A stretch of DNA of 64,000 nt, taken from Chromobotia macracanthus. Lineage: Eukaryota; Chordata; Actinopteri; Cypriniformes; Botiidae. The notes below the pieces were generated by a model. The model made no database searches. It saw only the letters and a list, made by a program, of their open reading frames with translations, and was not told where the DNA came from. The position numbers and the translations under genes are program-made. The stretch covers positions 2,108,001-2,172,000 of the forward strand of contig JAZGTH010000098.1 in assembly GCA_036877525.1 (NCBI GenBank). Reading direction: 5' to 3'. Of this stretch, positions 48,765 through 61,189 are shown one piece after another. The stretch's first letter is position 1. Each line of letters opens with the position of its first letter.

Positions 48765-51183
48765 GCCCTCGCACTCTCCCCACCCCCCTTCAGTCACAGT
48801 CAGCCAATCTTATTTTTCTCTTCCTCCTGCTTCCTTCCCCCTTTCTTTACTTTTCCCTGCTTACCCTTTTTTATTGTAACACTTTCCAGCCCACCACCAC
48901 CTCGAGCACAGGCTGCGGCAGGCTGGCTCTAGTGGGGGCTTGGGCCCATTGGTTCGACCCGCCCTAGGTCTGATCTGACTTATTATGGCGCTGCCCCCTT
49001 GCCTGACCCTGGATCAGCCTTGGGGCTGCAGTGCAGACTGCACCTAAAAGCACCAGGTATCGCTTTACAAAATTAACGAAAGAAAGCAAGAAAGGGAAAA
49101 GAAATGTGAAAAGGAAATCCAGCATTATGCTAAGACGCATAATCCAAATTTAATGAGACGCACATAAAAGTGAACACTAAACTCACAAAAAGTACAAGGC
49201 TGCAGGTACAATTTTGAACTGACATTTTTCTCAATTAGTCAAGCAGACACTTATTTGACCAACAACCCCAAAAAAGTCAGTTACTCTGTCTTGCCAAGAC
49301 ATTGTTTTTATTCATAGTTTAGACAAGCTGAGCTACAAACGAGCTCCAGGGGAGAGTTAGGCTTGTGCTACGAGACTGCAAGCTTTCCAGTCTTGAGCGG
49401 TGGTCTCTTTAAGGAAGGGTGTTCTTTCCCCTATTGTTAGTCAAATGACCCCCGACCTCTGTTTGAGGAGGAGGCCATGACTGATCCATTATTCCTCAAA
49501 GGCTATGTTCCTCTTTTTCCTTTCCTGCCCTCTCTCTCTTTCAACTGGTCCCCACTCACCCCCTCCACCTCTACGACAAGGTCCCGCAAGCCCATTCGAT
49601 CTGCACTAGGACCCCCAAGGTTTAAGCAGGGTCCAGGGAAAGTGTTGAGTGGGCCAAGACAGAGGGAGGGTGTAAGGTATGCCTGCCTCCTAAACCCCAG
49701 GCAATCCTCTCTGTGTTATCACTGCAGTCATTGTGCAGATTAATGAAATGTTTGAGTGGCAGCATGCTTCATTTAACAGGTATGCACACTTTCAACTATC
49801 TATCCTGGGGAGTTTTGTTCTTTGTGTCTCCCTCTCTCTGCGACCTGAGGAGGGGGGATACAGCTGACCACACATTCCATAAGCACAGGGAGGCAGCGAA
49901 AGATGGACGATGAGGAGTAATGGAAGAGGAGAGCGCAGGAGGAAGGATTTGAGAATAGAATCCTGTATCGGCAGGAGGTACCAACAGTGCGTTTGTGCGC
50001 CTCACCTGCTGGGGAGCTCTCGGACTGGGCAATGAGGGCAGCCATAGCAGAGTTTGGGTTCAGCCTGTTTCCAAACATATGAGACGGCGCCAAGTTGAAG
50101 GATCCTGGTAGTGAGTTTGACTGAAGAAGAAACACACATACGAAAGCTATTACAAAGCTATTCAGAGTCAATAACTGTCAAACTCCTAATACTCTGGATG
50201 GGTGAGAACATGTTTCTGCTTGAATTGTGTATAACTGTTGAGCTGCATGACAAAAAACCATGTCAGCTGTATTTCCTGAGCCAGGAGAACTGGCTGAGCC
50301 CTGAACAGCTCACAGGCAATGTGCTTCTGTAGCCAATTATTTAATCCAATTAAGTTATTTCCCTAATAAGGATTGAAATTAGTTGTGGCGTTGCTTCTGA
50401 GGCAGCAGCATATGTAAAACAGAACAAACTTTGACTGTACATCTTTAAATAATCATGCTGAATTAAAGTCCCTTTATCACACTAAACTTCATGTTTGTTT
50501 TAACAAAACAAAATATAAATAATAATAATAAATAACGTAACAAATATTTATATATAAACAATATCTACATGTAAATACAGTCTGTGCTTTAGACGTTCTG
50601 CAGTTTGGCAAACTTGAAAAAAAAAAACGTATGCTAATTAAAAGAAATGAGAAAAAAGTGGTTCCTCACGGCCTGCAGGCCTTCTCTGCTCCTCAGAACA
50701 CTTTAGGCTGTGTGGAGAGGAGGGACTAACACAGCTCTCTGTCCAGCCTGTCAGCTCCCATCCCATCAGCACGCTGAGCTCAATGCAAAGGCAAAAGAGA
50801 AGCGGCCGAGTTGTTTGAGGCTTATGGATCTCGGCACCATTGTGGAGCTTAACGAAGAGTGGGACAGAGGCAGGCCTGGGGGCGTGTGCTGGGGTTGAAG
50901 GTCACCACTGCCCTGCCTGCAACCCCTGTCTACTATTCTTCAAATCACAAAGGGAACGATAGGAAAATGGGGAGAAAAAAAAGAGAACGAAGAAAATCCA
51001 TCCATAGACTGACTCTTTCCTTCGCCTCTCTCTCTCTTTCCTTCTCTCTCTCCTTCCTTCTTTCTCTCTCTCTCTCTCCTTCCTTCCTTCTCTCTCTCTC
51101 TCTCTCTCTCCTTCCTTCCTTCCTTCTCTCTCTCTCTCTCCTTCCTTCCTTCCTTCTCTCTCTCTCTCTCTCTCTCCTTCCTT

Positions 51184-51233
<50 letters not shown>

Positions 51234-51310
51234 CTCCTTCCTTCCTTCCCTCTCTCTCTCTCTCTCTCTTCCTTCCTTCCTTCTCTCTCTCTCCCTCCCT
51301 CTCCTTCCTT

Positions 51311-51345
<35 letters not shown>

Positions 51346-52043
51346 TCCTTCCTTCCTTCTCTCTCTCTCTCTCTCTCTCTCCCTCTCCTTCCTTCTTCTC
51401 TCTCTCTCTCTCCTTCCTTCCTTCCTTCTCTCTCTCTCTCCTTCCTTCCTTCTCTCTCTCTCCTTCCTTCCTTCCTTCTCTCTCTCTCCTTCCTTCCTTC
51501 TCTCTCTCTCCTTCCTTCCTTCCTTCTCTCTCTCTCCTTCCTTCCTTCCTTCCTTCCTTCCTTCCTTCTCTCTCCTCCTTCCTTCTCTCTCTCTCCTTCC
51601 TTCCTTCCTTCCTTCTCTCTCCTTCCTTCCTTCCTTCCCTCTCTCTCTCTCCTTCCTTCCTTCCTTCCTTCCTTCTCTCTCTCCTTCCTTCCTTCTCTCT
51701 CTCTCCTTCCTTCCTCCTCTCTCTCTCCTTCCTTCCTTCCTTCTCTCTCTCTTCCTTCCTTCCTTCTCTCTCTCTCTCCTTCCTTCCTTCCTCTCTCTCT
51801 CTCTCCTTCCTTCCTTCCTTCTCTCTCTCTCCTTCCTTCCTTCCTTCTCTCTCTCTCTCCTTCCTTCCTTCCCTTCTCTCTCTCTCTCTCTCCTCCTTCC
51901 TTCCTCTCTCCTCCCTCCTTCCTCCTCTCTCTCTCTCCCTCCCTCCTTCCTTCCTTCTCTCTCTCTCTCTCTCTCCCTCCCTCCTTCCTTCTCTCTCTCT
52001 CTCTCCCCTCCCTCCCTCCTTCCTTCCTTCTCTCTCTCTCTCT

Positions 52044-52084
<41 letters not shown>

Positions 52085-55000
52085 TCCTTCTCTCTCTCTC
52101 CTTCCTTCTCTCTCTCTCCTTCCTTCTCTCTCTCTCCTTCCTTCTCTCTCTCTCTCTCTCTCTTCTTCCCTCCTTTTCTTTTTTGATCTGTCTGTCCATC
52201 TGTTTGTCTATCCATCCATAAATAAATCTGTCTGTCTATCTATCTTCCTGTTTGGGGTATTACAATAAACAATGCCACAGTTCAGTTCATATCAGGGTTT
52301 TGGAGCCACGGTTTAGTTGTTTTGCTGTGGGGCAGGGCTCGTGGCACCACCAATGCTAAAAAACACTAGATTCACTTTTAACTTCTAATACTTTAAGACA
52401 GTAACTTTAGTGTATGGGAGAACTCCCCCATCAGAAGCTCATATTTAGCTTAGGGGATTTATGAATTATAGGGTCAGGGCTTGAAGGAGTCTTTGTAGAA
52501 AGACATTAAAACTATCCCTGTATTTTTAGGAGGAGCTGCTTTGTTCTTGTATAGTGTCTTTTTGCAATACGTTTGATTTCAAAGCAGTTTAACACAGAAC
52601 AGAGCCTTACAAAACCTCTAAAAAAACAGCCATAGGACAATGTCATACTATACATTTTTACACTATACACACTTTCTCCCACACATGCACAAGGAGTACG
52701 CCATGTGTTTGTTACGTACTGTGGGTGGTGTTTCATGGTTTTTCAGTTCAGTTTTAAATATAATAATATTAGAATATAAATAATAAATCTGTCTGTCTAT
52801 CTATCTAAGGTTATTGTTCATCAGTTACAGACATGCTTTCGAAAACATCACCTGTTTACTGATTAGCTAACTACAACCTGGAAATCCCCCTCCTCCCTCT
52901 ATCGTATTAAGGCTCCTATGCCATAAAGCTTAGGACTAATGGGGGATATTTGCAAGTGTGTGTTAGGAGGGGCTGGGCCGCAGAGAGCCCTGCAGCATTA
53001 AGGCCATCAGTGGGTCTACTTCATCTCTTAATGTAAGGCCACCCTGCCTGTAGAGAGGGCAGATCTGCGCAAACAAAGCCCTGTTGCCTGGAGACGACTG
53101 GTTGCTACAGCAGCGCAAGTCAGGACAAAGATGCTCAGGAGAGCAGCAGAGATGGTGCTTGGTCTCTAGTGTGTTTCCAAAGGGCCCATTTGAAGCAGTG
53201 CTGGGGTCCCATAACAATGACTTGTCTCTATAATTGTGATCTAAATGCGTGACATTCTAAGAATAAGTGCCCTTATTTCTGAACTTATAATCTGATATAC
53301 AGGATACAACATATTAACACAACTATAGAATTAAATACAGAATTTTCTCCCTGAGAAAATAATAATAATCTTGTTTATCTAATCACACCTTCAATCCCCT
53401 ATAGCTAGCTCATGCAAACAATCACATATAGCCTGGCATTCATCCACCAGGACCATATACATTAGCAGTCTATAAATACCCTAAATGACTCAAAACATTG
53501 TCTTCATGAGATGAAATAGAAGGTGTGAAATGACACTGACTGTAATTCTTGCACTGACATGTAGCCAAGAATGCTTACAACGGCCTCCCTCATACTGTTA
53601 ATATAACTGCAATTACATAAATATTGCCTTCATTTACTGTGTAGATTAGTTTTTTCCATGAATACGAAAATGTGCGTTACTTAATACACAATACGTAAAT
53701 AGCTGGACCCAACATTTACATCTGTGCCTTTTAGGAGTTAATTACTGTTTGTGCCATAAACGTGTTCAAACAGCATTCATCTTAATAAAACTGCAGTAAA
53801 TTATCACACGGTACAAAGGCGATGCATATAATGCAATTTAATTAGTTAATTTTCTGAGTGATGATGCATTAACGATATGTGCGAGCTGAAAGCTCTCCGT
53901 GATTAGCAGTATTACTGCACTTCGCAGACACTCTTTTTGTCATAAGCTTACATGGTCTTAAATAATGTTAGTTTGTAGATTAGTTTCAGATGCAGTACAA
54001 GCTAAACGATTATTAAGTACAAAAATCCACTAATAAACTAGTAAATAACCAAATGATATAATATAATACAAAACAATAGTGACAATCTCCTCATTTAAAC
54101 TATTTGTTAATTTTAAATGAAAATAAAACACCTTTGATTTAGGCTGGTGATACATTCACATAGCTTTACGCTTAATATTAATTTTAATCCTTTTAAATTT
54201 TATCCATGCACAAGAAACAAAATCATCAACATGCAAAAAACTTGTACTGAACAACACATTCAGCAGAGGTTCTCAACTGTGAGGTCATGAGCGCACAAAG
54301 TTATCAGAGTTGCAGATAGGGCTACTATTATGCATTAAATATTTAGTGTACTGCAGGCTACAATGTGACCCAAACACAAAGGTGAGGTTTAACATATTCA
54401 CTGAGCCCCCATACAACTACTGACACTGTTTGTATGAAGGCCAAATACAGAATCAGCAGAGATGAGTCAAGTGATTTTCAAATATAACATCAAACTTGCT
54501 GCAGCAACATGACACAAAAGCCCAGTGTCACCTAAATACTCACATGTGTGGATGAGGTGGTGGTGAAGGGGGCAGCCGGGGAAAGTGAAGTGAGGGTGGG
54601 CATGGAAGTCACCACTGACTGGTGAGCCGGTACCTCTGAGCTGGATCCGGACAGAGACCCTCCGAGCACAGCGCTGGGTAACGGACAGGCTACATCACTA
54701 CTGCTGGGATACGAGCCTGCATGGACGGGTAAAGAAAAAACGAAATAACTGAAGTAGAAGTTTCAATAACATGCAAGGAGACAAACAATGTCTTTCAAAT
54801 TAATCGTACTAAATATTCATAAATATCAGTCATAAATAGTCATAAATAATATAAGCACCCTCACTGTCTTGTTTGTCAGCGTAAGATCTAGCACAGCAAC
54901 TGGGGAATTTGAAAAAGCCAACGCAGGGTATGACCTATAATCTAGTAATAAAAGAAAAGTTTTAATATTTGTAATTACAACTTCTGTCCTCCAGTATACC

Positions 55001-58000
55001 TTCACTGGTTATTCATCTATCTCACTCGTCTTTCTTGCTGCCCCTGTGATGAACTTTGTGGACTCTGAATGGCCTGTGTGACCAGGCTCTCATCACAGCA
55101 GACATGGAGAGCGCACAAAGCATTTCAGAGTCCTCTCAACATGCACTCTGCACCGGCCTCCCAATGACCCAGAAAATGGCTCTCCAAATCTGACGACTCA
55201 TTATGTCTTCTGTAAAAATAACTGAGGGCTTTTTAGGTGGGGCTAAAATGCTGGGGAGGAGCACATCCCATTCATATTTATGTGCCGGTTCCTGACATGC
55301 ATGCAGTTTGTTGTTGCTGTTATTTTATTGATTTTCTTTTCTGCTCTCTCCCTCCTCCCCTGCCACCATCTCAAATACACCCAGCTGATGGCCCAGGCTG
55401 ACCCTTGCAGGAACGAGAGAGGCCCCCTTGCCACACAAAAGAATGAATGGCTTGCGGCAGTCTACATTCACTGGTGAAACAAGGAAACATTGTTGGGCGG
55501 AGAGGTACCACGTGAACAATTTACAGTACCAAGCTCCACAACACAGCAAGCGCAAATATCACATTTCTACAGAACCATGACACAGTCCTTAGATATGATG
55601 AGGTCTGTGTGACATTTTCCCAAAACTAATTTACTTACTGGAGATTCCTGAAGCCCAATGTCTTATCTAATGCATTAATGATTAAATTATCTTTCAATAA
55701 TGATGTTGATCTGGTAATCTAGTTAATAATTAACATTTCAGAATAGGTCAACCAAAGGAGCGCTTGATTAGACGTTACAAGACATCAGCAGCCAAACAAA
55801 ACCAAGGACAAAGATCCTGTTATCTGGTGGCAATCGAACGGACCGATCGATCAGGACTTAACATCTCCTGAAACCCCCTTATCAAATCAGGAGAGAGAGG
55901 GGAAATTTCAAATTAGATTTGCCAGCATTTTAAGTCGAACCTGTGCCTCCTCTCACAGCAGAAAATCCATGTGAGTTCAGAAGGAGGTTAATGACACGGC
56001 TCAGGTCCTGATAAGGATCCTCTGCACTTTTCTTTACGAACGGTTCCAAAAGAAGAAAAAGAGGTACTGTCCTACAGAGCAGATTTAGGCAGATTTTGAT
56101 GTGCCATATGTTTTTAATTTAAATGCAATATTCTGAGCAGTGATCAATGTCTTAAGTTGTTTTAAACTGGGTTGATATCTGTACAATATGCTGATGGTTC
56201 TATCGCATGGAAACAGCTTAGCAAAGTTGCCAAAACAAAGTGAGGATGCGCTACAGTGCATGGATGCAGTTATCGCAGTAGATTCTTATGACTGTTTATA
56301 AGAATGGACAGTGAGTCCGTGTAGTTTCATCCCTGTGTAATAAACCTGCACTCAGAAATTAACAAATTTAAATGGTAAAAACATATTTCGTCATTTGAAA
56401 CAAACACATTTTACCAACAACAGCTTTCCCTCCTTTCCAAAATAGCACCCCATAAAGTCCTACACCTGACTGGACCAAAGATGGATGTTTGCATTTAATA
56501 ATGGCCCCTACTGCTCCCCCTGATAAACCAGTCATCCATCAAAAAAAGGGCTGGGAGCTGTTGAGGGAGGGTGAGACAGATAGATGAGACTGAGCACTTT
56601 GCTGTAGTCCTGCATTAGCCATGGCTAAATATTTACAGTCCAGGCAAAGGCCAGGAACAGGTGAAGCCAGGGAAGGGTGGGAGAGCAAACCCCAAACAAA
56701 CACAAAAGTCCAGATGGCCTTGAGAGAAGGGACAGGGTGATAGCGAGAGAGAAAGATCACATACTAGGGGGTGACAAAGAGAAAGAAACACTGACTGAGT
56801 TTTGACAAACAGCGTCTCTACACAGTGTTCACCATTCGCTAAACACTAAGCACAGGGTTAATCTGTTGTGTTAATGTATAATGAGAGTATAATGACATGA
56901 TACACTTAGTAATCTAAATATAACAGGAATGACAATACTTTCAATTAAGCTGAATAAATACACTTTAGCAGCATTTTTAGCCAAACTTTATGTATTGCTT
57001 AGGTTGTGTGCAATGAATAACAAGAAATCTCCTTTTCTACTTCTTGTGAGATGATCTACATACGCGTTCTCCTTCTGCCGTATACAGCGTCCCTAAAACT
57101 AAACATATACATGCGCTGCACAATTTGAGAACACATTTTACCAACAACTCATTTAAGATGCCTGGACACCTTATGAAGTCCACTGCACAGGGCACTACTG
57201 GGCAATGGGAATGGACACTTAGTTCTAACCAAAAGGAAATTACAAACCAAAAGAAACACCCGAATGGTTGCCAAGCAACAGGACAATGCCACAGACCCTT
57301 AAATGTTACTGCTAACATGAATATGTTGGGCACTTATGTCAATAGTGAGTTGTAGCAGGTGAAAGACTGCCAGCATATAAATGAAAAAGAACCACATGAC
57401 ACACACATATGTGTGCAAGAATATAACCAGCACTGGGAACACAGGTCCAGTCGCCTGGTTCAGGCTCAGTGATCAGGAAGGCCAGTAGGGGTCAGGACAT
57501 TTCTACACACTATCTTGAGCTGCTAAGTGATGTCAACTCACTCCAGATCTCGAGCTAAGAGAGCGTTAGGGAGGAACAAATAAAATTTTAACTAATTGCC
57601 TGTTACGGGCTCCTTTCCTCCTCTGGATCCCTCGGGCTCAACAGGTTAATGCGTATCTCTATGGAGATCCAGCGGGCCTCTCTGAGCTCTCAATCAGGTA
57701 GGAATGAGGAAGCACTTTAGAGCGCACCTCCGTCCACTTTCACGCTAATGAGCTTCAGCACAGACCAAAACAACATCACGCTGGTTCCCAGGACTCTCCT
57801 TGAGAAGAGCGCACCTCAAAAGGCCTTTTTTTTTTTTTAAATCAAAGATGGAAAAATTGTGATTCAGGGCAAGAGAAAAACTAATTAGCATGTGTTAGGT
57901 ATAATTTGAAAACTCTGAAACTGAACTGAACACGCTATTAAAAAAAGACTCCACCAGTAATTTGTTTCGCTCTCCGATTTAAGAATTGTGATCTCTGGCT

Positions 58001-61000
58001 AAACATAAGGGACTAACTTTGATAAAAGAATAATGATTTCAGATGTACCAAAACATGCACCAATTTATCATCATTTGTGTCTATGTTTACATGTTTATAA
58101 GCTTATTGGAAAAATTAAAAGGGCTTGATGACATCAGCTGAAAACTTTATTCTTTGGTATAACAAATGAATCATCCATGATAAGACCAGGAACAAGTATT
58201 CTAAAAATAACTATGATCAATTATTATATTAGGTACATAGTACATCAATAACTCACAGTCCTTTTCAACCAATTAAATGACATCTATTGTGACTAAGACA
58301 TACTGTTGGTTACATGTCATGTCAATCTACTCACCTGGTCCAGCAGGTGGGGAGCTGACAGTCATACTCTGCAAGCTTCCATTCCTAAGGAGAGATGGGG
58401 ACTTTTGAATCCCCAGACTGCTGCTACCAGTGCTCACTGCTCCCACACCTCCAGTGCTGCTGACGGCACTGCCACGGCAGCTCATACTGCTCATGGACGA
58501 TGGCGAGGGGGAGGTGGACGAGGGCTGTGAAGCTCCGTGCTCTCCTGTGTCTGTGGTTTTACCATCCTGGCTGGTGAAGCACGGCCCATATCGGTTCCTC
58601 CAGTTCCCTCTCTTCTTCTTCTTCATGCCATCCTCACCAGTGGAGGAAGATGAAGTCGCAGAAGAAGAGGACGAGGAGGGCTGGGGGCGTTTGTAGCCAG
58701 CCGAGGCCAGGCTGCTGAGCTCTCCAGCTGGGTGACAGTTTTCATAATGCTTGCTGGAGCTTGGAGGGAGGGACAACATGCCAAAGGTGTTGAGACCCAC
58801 CATACCCTCAGAGGCTCCACCCTCCGAACCACCCTTCATGTGGCAACGGCCAAATGAAGAAGTCGTGTAGGACTCACTGGCCCTCAGGTTGGAGTCAGAG
58901 AAGCTGAGGAAGTCAGCTGAGGTGGGCTGGACTACTGATCCACTGGAGGCTGATTTACTGCTGCCTAATACAAGACCTGCGAGAGAACAAACAGATGATG
59001 ATGAAGATGCACAGTAATAATGACAAACACATGAAAAGACTGAAAACAAAAACAAATAAGGAGGTGGCAAGGGCTCATAAAACCCCAAGACCTGTTTGTA
59101 GTCGCACTCCTTAAGTACACAAAAACACAACAAAGACACAGCAGTGCTACATCACCAAACAGCCAACTGTAATCCTACCTATTTTACACTCTTCTTCCAA
59201 ACCATACAACTTTTGCCATGTAATGTATTACAGATGGTCACCGGCCATAATCTCTCTTCTAGTGAATAACTACATCCAGCAGAAATTTTTCAAATATAAA
59301 AAGAAACTGGCTGGCAAAAATAATTTCAAATGTCTCAATTTAAAATCAGACTACGAAACACACCCCTTCCATCTCCCACTGTTAGGCGAGTCGTAGGCAG
59401 GTGACCCAGAACTAGGTGTTCATTCAGGCCCGACCCTCAGGCAAGGACTCGTCCTTCAACCAAAGCCAAACTAACAGCATCTCCATGTTTTCACAGCTCT
59501 TGCAAGCACCTGCCAAGACTTTACTTCCCAATTAGACTATGCACACCAACAATTAAACCAACTCGGCCTTGTATGCAAGTAGCTGGTTTAACTAATAGAA
59601 GGTTCAACCTCACCTCAGATCTTTAATCTCACTTTCTTATATAAACAACAAAAATATGATTTGCATATATAATGTTGTAAGATGTTCCAAATTACCATGG
59701 TTCTGTTACTGCCAAACACAAAGGGCTTAATGTATTAACAGATTTCTAATAATGCAACCTCTCATCCGTGGAATATCACATTAGGGCGGCTGAACATAAC
59801 AGTTGTGTGGCTCATCAACAGACCCCTGGATCTGTGTCAGGTGTTGTCATAACAGCCCTAGCAATGACATACTTGTAGCCAGCAGATTAGATCCCATAGT
59901 TAATCTCCAGCATCTCTTGATCTCTTGTGCTCTGCTGTGAAAACACTGTGCTGTTTTTTCTTCTAGGGTTCCCCAAAGTTTGCATGCATTCCCAGCGAGG
60001 AGGCCCCACCGCACTCTGACACATTAATGATTAGTCTGAATTTTCCAGACGTGACCTCTGCTTCAATCCTTCCATCACGGCTTGATAGCAGAAAGGAAAG
60101 GAAACATGTTTCTATTTGACACCAAGCCTCCCTTGTACAACCCTCACACACACACACACGGTAGACGCCACTCACAGCAGAGCAGACTCTGAAAGACTGT
60201 GCGCTCCACATTACAGCGCCAGCCGGCAGCCAGCCAGACGACAGCCTTATCGAACACACACGCCATTCGTACTGCTTCTGGCTTCTATCCAGCCCCGTCA
60301 CAACACACTCCTTCAAGTGTCACATACAGGAAGTTGACACAAGACTTGAATCTCGTTTGTTTTAATTTAGGAACACGGAGAGCAACAAGAGTTTAACGAG
60401 GGTGTTTACTTATTCAGTTCATCAACGGTCCAGCACAAAGTGACGCTGACATATTTGGGAGTCTTACCTTGCTGGAACGGACTGGTCGAGGAGGGGGCTG
60501 TGGATGAAGTAGCTGTGGTGACCACAGGGCCGTGGGGTTTACCCGGTGCAGACTTGCGGCCTCTGGATCCAGAATTGGAGCTGCTGCCATGACTGCTGGA
60601 CTTCTTGCTCTTGCCCTCCGAGCTCTTGCCATCCGAGGACCCACCATCCTTGGAACTGGAACTGGAGTGAGGTGGAACTTCCTGGAAGTTGGCGTTAGTA
60701 AAACGGCCTCCACCATCATCTAGTCGCTTCTGAGTGGAGGACATGGAGGAGACGCTTCCTCCACTGCTGCTGTAGCTCTGCAGCCAAAAAGGGAAACGCA
60801 AACATGCGCATGAGTCTCAGAGGGCACCCAGGGTATAAATTACTACAGAGTGTTACATTCATAAGTGGCTGCTAAACAATCTTGGAACACTTCCAAATAA
60901 TTGTCAAGTGTGACTGACATATTTCCTCCCTCCCCAGGCCAGCAATGTGTAACAAAACAATGAACAATTTAATCCATTATCAATGACTCAGGAACGTGTT

Positions 61001-61189
61001 GTTTTTGTTAAGTAACATGATATTAAGGGGAAAAGGGCCGTGCTGTCAAACCCAAATGTGTAAGTAAACCATCAAACAGCCATGCAGACTCACCTTTTCA
61101 GAGCTCACCATCAGAGCTGGTACCAGAGATGGAGAGAGCTCCAAAGACTTTTTGTGCTTTGGTTTATGGCGATCTCTTTCTTTATGTTT
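41750..61189 (-). CDS. mllt10: mllt10 (AF10): middle and C-terminal coding exons; 5' part outside the window
   Basis: Twelve coding exons on the minus strand: 61094-61189, 60468-60777, 58335-58976, 54544-54716, 50006-50120, 48258-48330, 46630-46802, 44802-44993, 44304-44377, 43638-43969, 42577-42661 and 41750-41950. They make 2466 nt, or 821 residues, all in phase with GT/AG introns. The product begins inside the lysine-rich segment KHKERDRHKPKHKK that follows the PHD-knuckle-PHD module in AF10, so that module lies beyond the right edge. RFTNANFQEV, KSPSLLRNGSLQS and AAPSHM-like NLAPSHMFGNR match human. The octapeptide motif (DQLLERQW) and leucine zipper (LHQLQVENRRLEEQI) are intact; these bind DOT1L for H3K79 methylation. 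The product ends in a glutamine-rich tail. The human segment SMQYRHDGACPTTTFSEL was not found, and the AT-hook core is missing. The Ser-rich low-complexity parts are family-typical. Confidence 0.95.
41951..43637 (-). other. mllt10: mllt10 introns around exon 42577-42661
   Basis: Introns of 626 nt and 976 nt. The second contains a SINE (43301-43455) and an 11-G run (43513-43523). Nothing else was recognised. Confidence 0.6.
43301..43455 (+). mobile_element. tRNA-derived SINE, near full length, in an mllt10 intron
   Basis: It has an A box TAGCTCAAATGG (43309-43320), a B box GGTTTCGATCCC and acceptor-stem-like pairing between TGTTCC at the start and GGAACA after the B box. The tail is GTTGCTTTGGACAGCGAATG then CCAAATGCATAACTG. 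The head still looks like a tRNA, making this the best-preserved copy in the window. Antisense to mllt10. Confidence 0.85.
44802..46802 (-). CDS. mllt10: mllt10 octapeptide motif and leucine zipper exons
   Basis: Two exons, 46630-46802 and 44802-44993, carry the OM-LZ region. The first has SIDQLLERQWNEGQQFLL; the second has the heptad-like coiled coil LHQLQVENRRLEEQIRTL to KKERLQLLSAQL. In human AF10 this segment recruits DOT1L and is the part kept in leukaemic KMT2A-MLLT10 and PICALM-MLLT10 fusions. The strong match implies that this function is kept. Confidence 0.93.
46849..47016 (+). mobile_element. Degraded tRNA-derived SINE in an mllt10 intron
   Basis: It carries GGCAGAGCTTGGCACTAGC, a B-box-like GGTTTGAATCCC, and a tail GTAGCTTATGTTGAAGGCAG then CTGCCAAATGC. 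The repeat GAATGTATACCTTA within the body suggests a small internal duplication. Confidence 0.7.
47200..47520. promoter_or_regulatory. Candidate conserved non-coding element in an mllt10 intron
   Basis: Balanced, complex sequence with words such as CCATAAATCTCAGCGCGC and GGGGTAATTACGGCTGGGC (a TAATTA homeodomain core) and no coding frame. It stands out from AT-rich intron. Conservation was not tested. Confidence 0.28.
48331..50005 (-). other. mllt10: mllt10 intron 48331-50005
   Basis: 1.67 kb, less AT-rich than neighbours. It has a (CT)n run (48733-48762) and a block near 49440-49700 that may be a conserved element. Open frames of up to 139 codons on the plus strand are low-complexity and match nothing. 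Confidence 0.5.
48733..48762 (+). repeat. (CT)n microsatellite
   Basis: About 15 TC units within a pyrimidine-rich stretch. Confidence 0.85.
51025..52184 (+). repeat. Homopyrimidine tract of about 1.16 kb (CT / CCTT units)
   Basis: Every base from 51025 to 52184 is C or T. Runs of (CT)n alternate with (CCTT)n in irregular blocks of about 30-60 bp. The plus-strand reading uses only Ser, Leu, Phe and Pro codons across the tract, which confirms the absence of any purine. The mllt10 pre-mRNA carries the purine side (GAGA/GGAA). Confidence 0.97.
52788..52806 (+). repeat. TCTG/TCTA tetranucleotide microsatellite
   Basis: Short run of TCTG then TCTA units; a similar one ends the pyrimidine region near 52225-52245. 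Confidence 0.75.
54717..58334 (-). other. mllt10: mllt10 intron 54717-58334
   Basis: 3.6 kb without exons that I can recognise. Blocks at about 55860-56040 and 57540-57810 are complex and balanced and could be conserved elements. Confidence 0.5.
57540..57810. promoter_or_regulatory. Candidate conserved non-coding element in an mllt10 intron
   Basis: Complex unique block with AACTAATTGCCTGTTACGGG, GGTTAATGCGTATC and CACGCTAATGAGC. It has several homeodomain-type TAAT cores and no coding frame. Confidence 0.27.
58977..60467 (-). other. mllt10: mllt10 intron 58977-60467
   Basis: 1.5 kb; no repeat or exon recognised beyond a short CA run near 60147-60161. Confidence 0.5.

Larger units (their letters stand above)
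50121..54543 (-). other. mllt10: mllt10 intron 50121-54543
   Basis: The largest resolved mllt10 intron (4.4 kb). It contains the homopyrimidine tract (51025-52184), a TCTG/TCTA microsatellite (52788-52806) and AT-rich DNA. No exon matching the human segment SMQYRHDGACPTTTFSEL was seen. Confidence 0.6.

Noticed and set aside
50859..52268. Very long open frames on both strands (469 codons plus; 437 and 419 minus)
   Set aside because: They exist only because a homopyrimidine:homopurine tract contains no stop codon. The predicted products are Ser/Leu/Phe/Pro or Arg/Glu/Lys/Gly low-complexity sequence.
58430..58696. Acidic plus-strand frame and other frames opposite 58335-58976 and 60468-60777
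   Set aside because: Shadows of the Ser-rich mllt10 exons, whose minus frame has homology, phase and splice sites.
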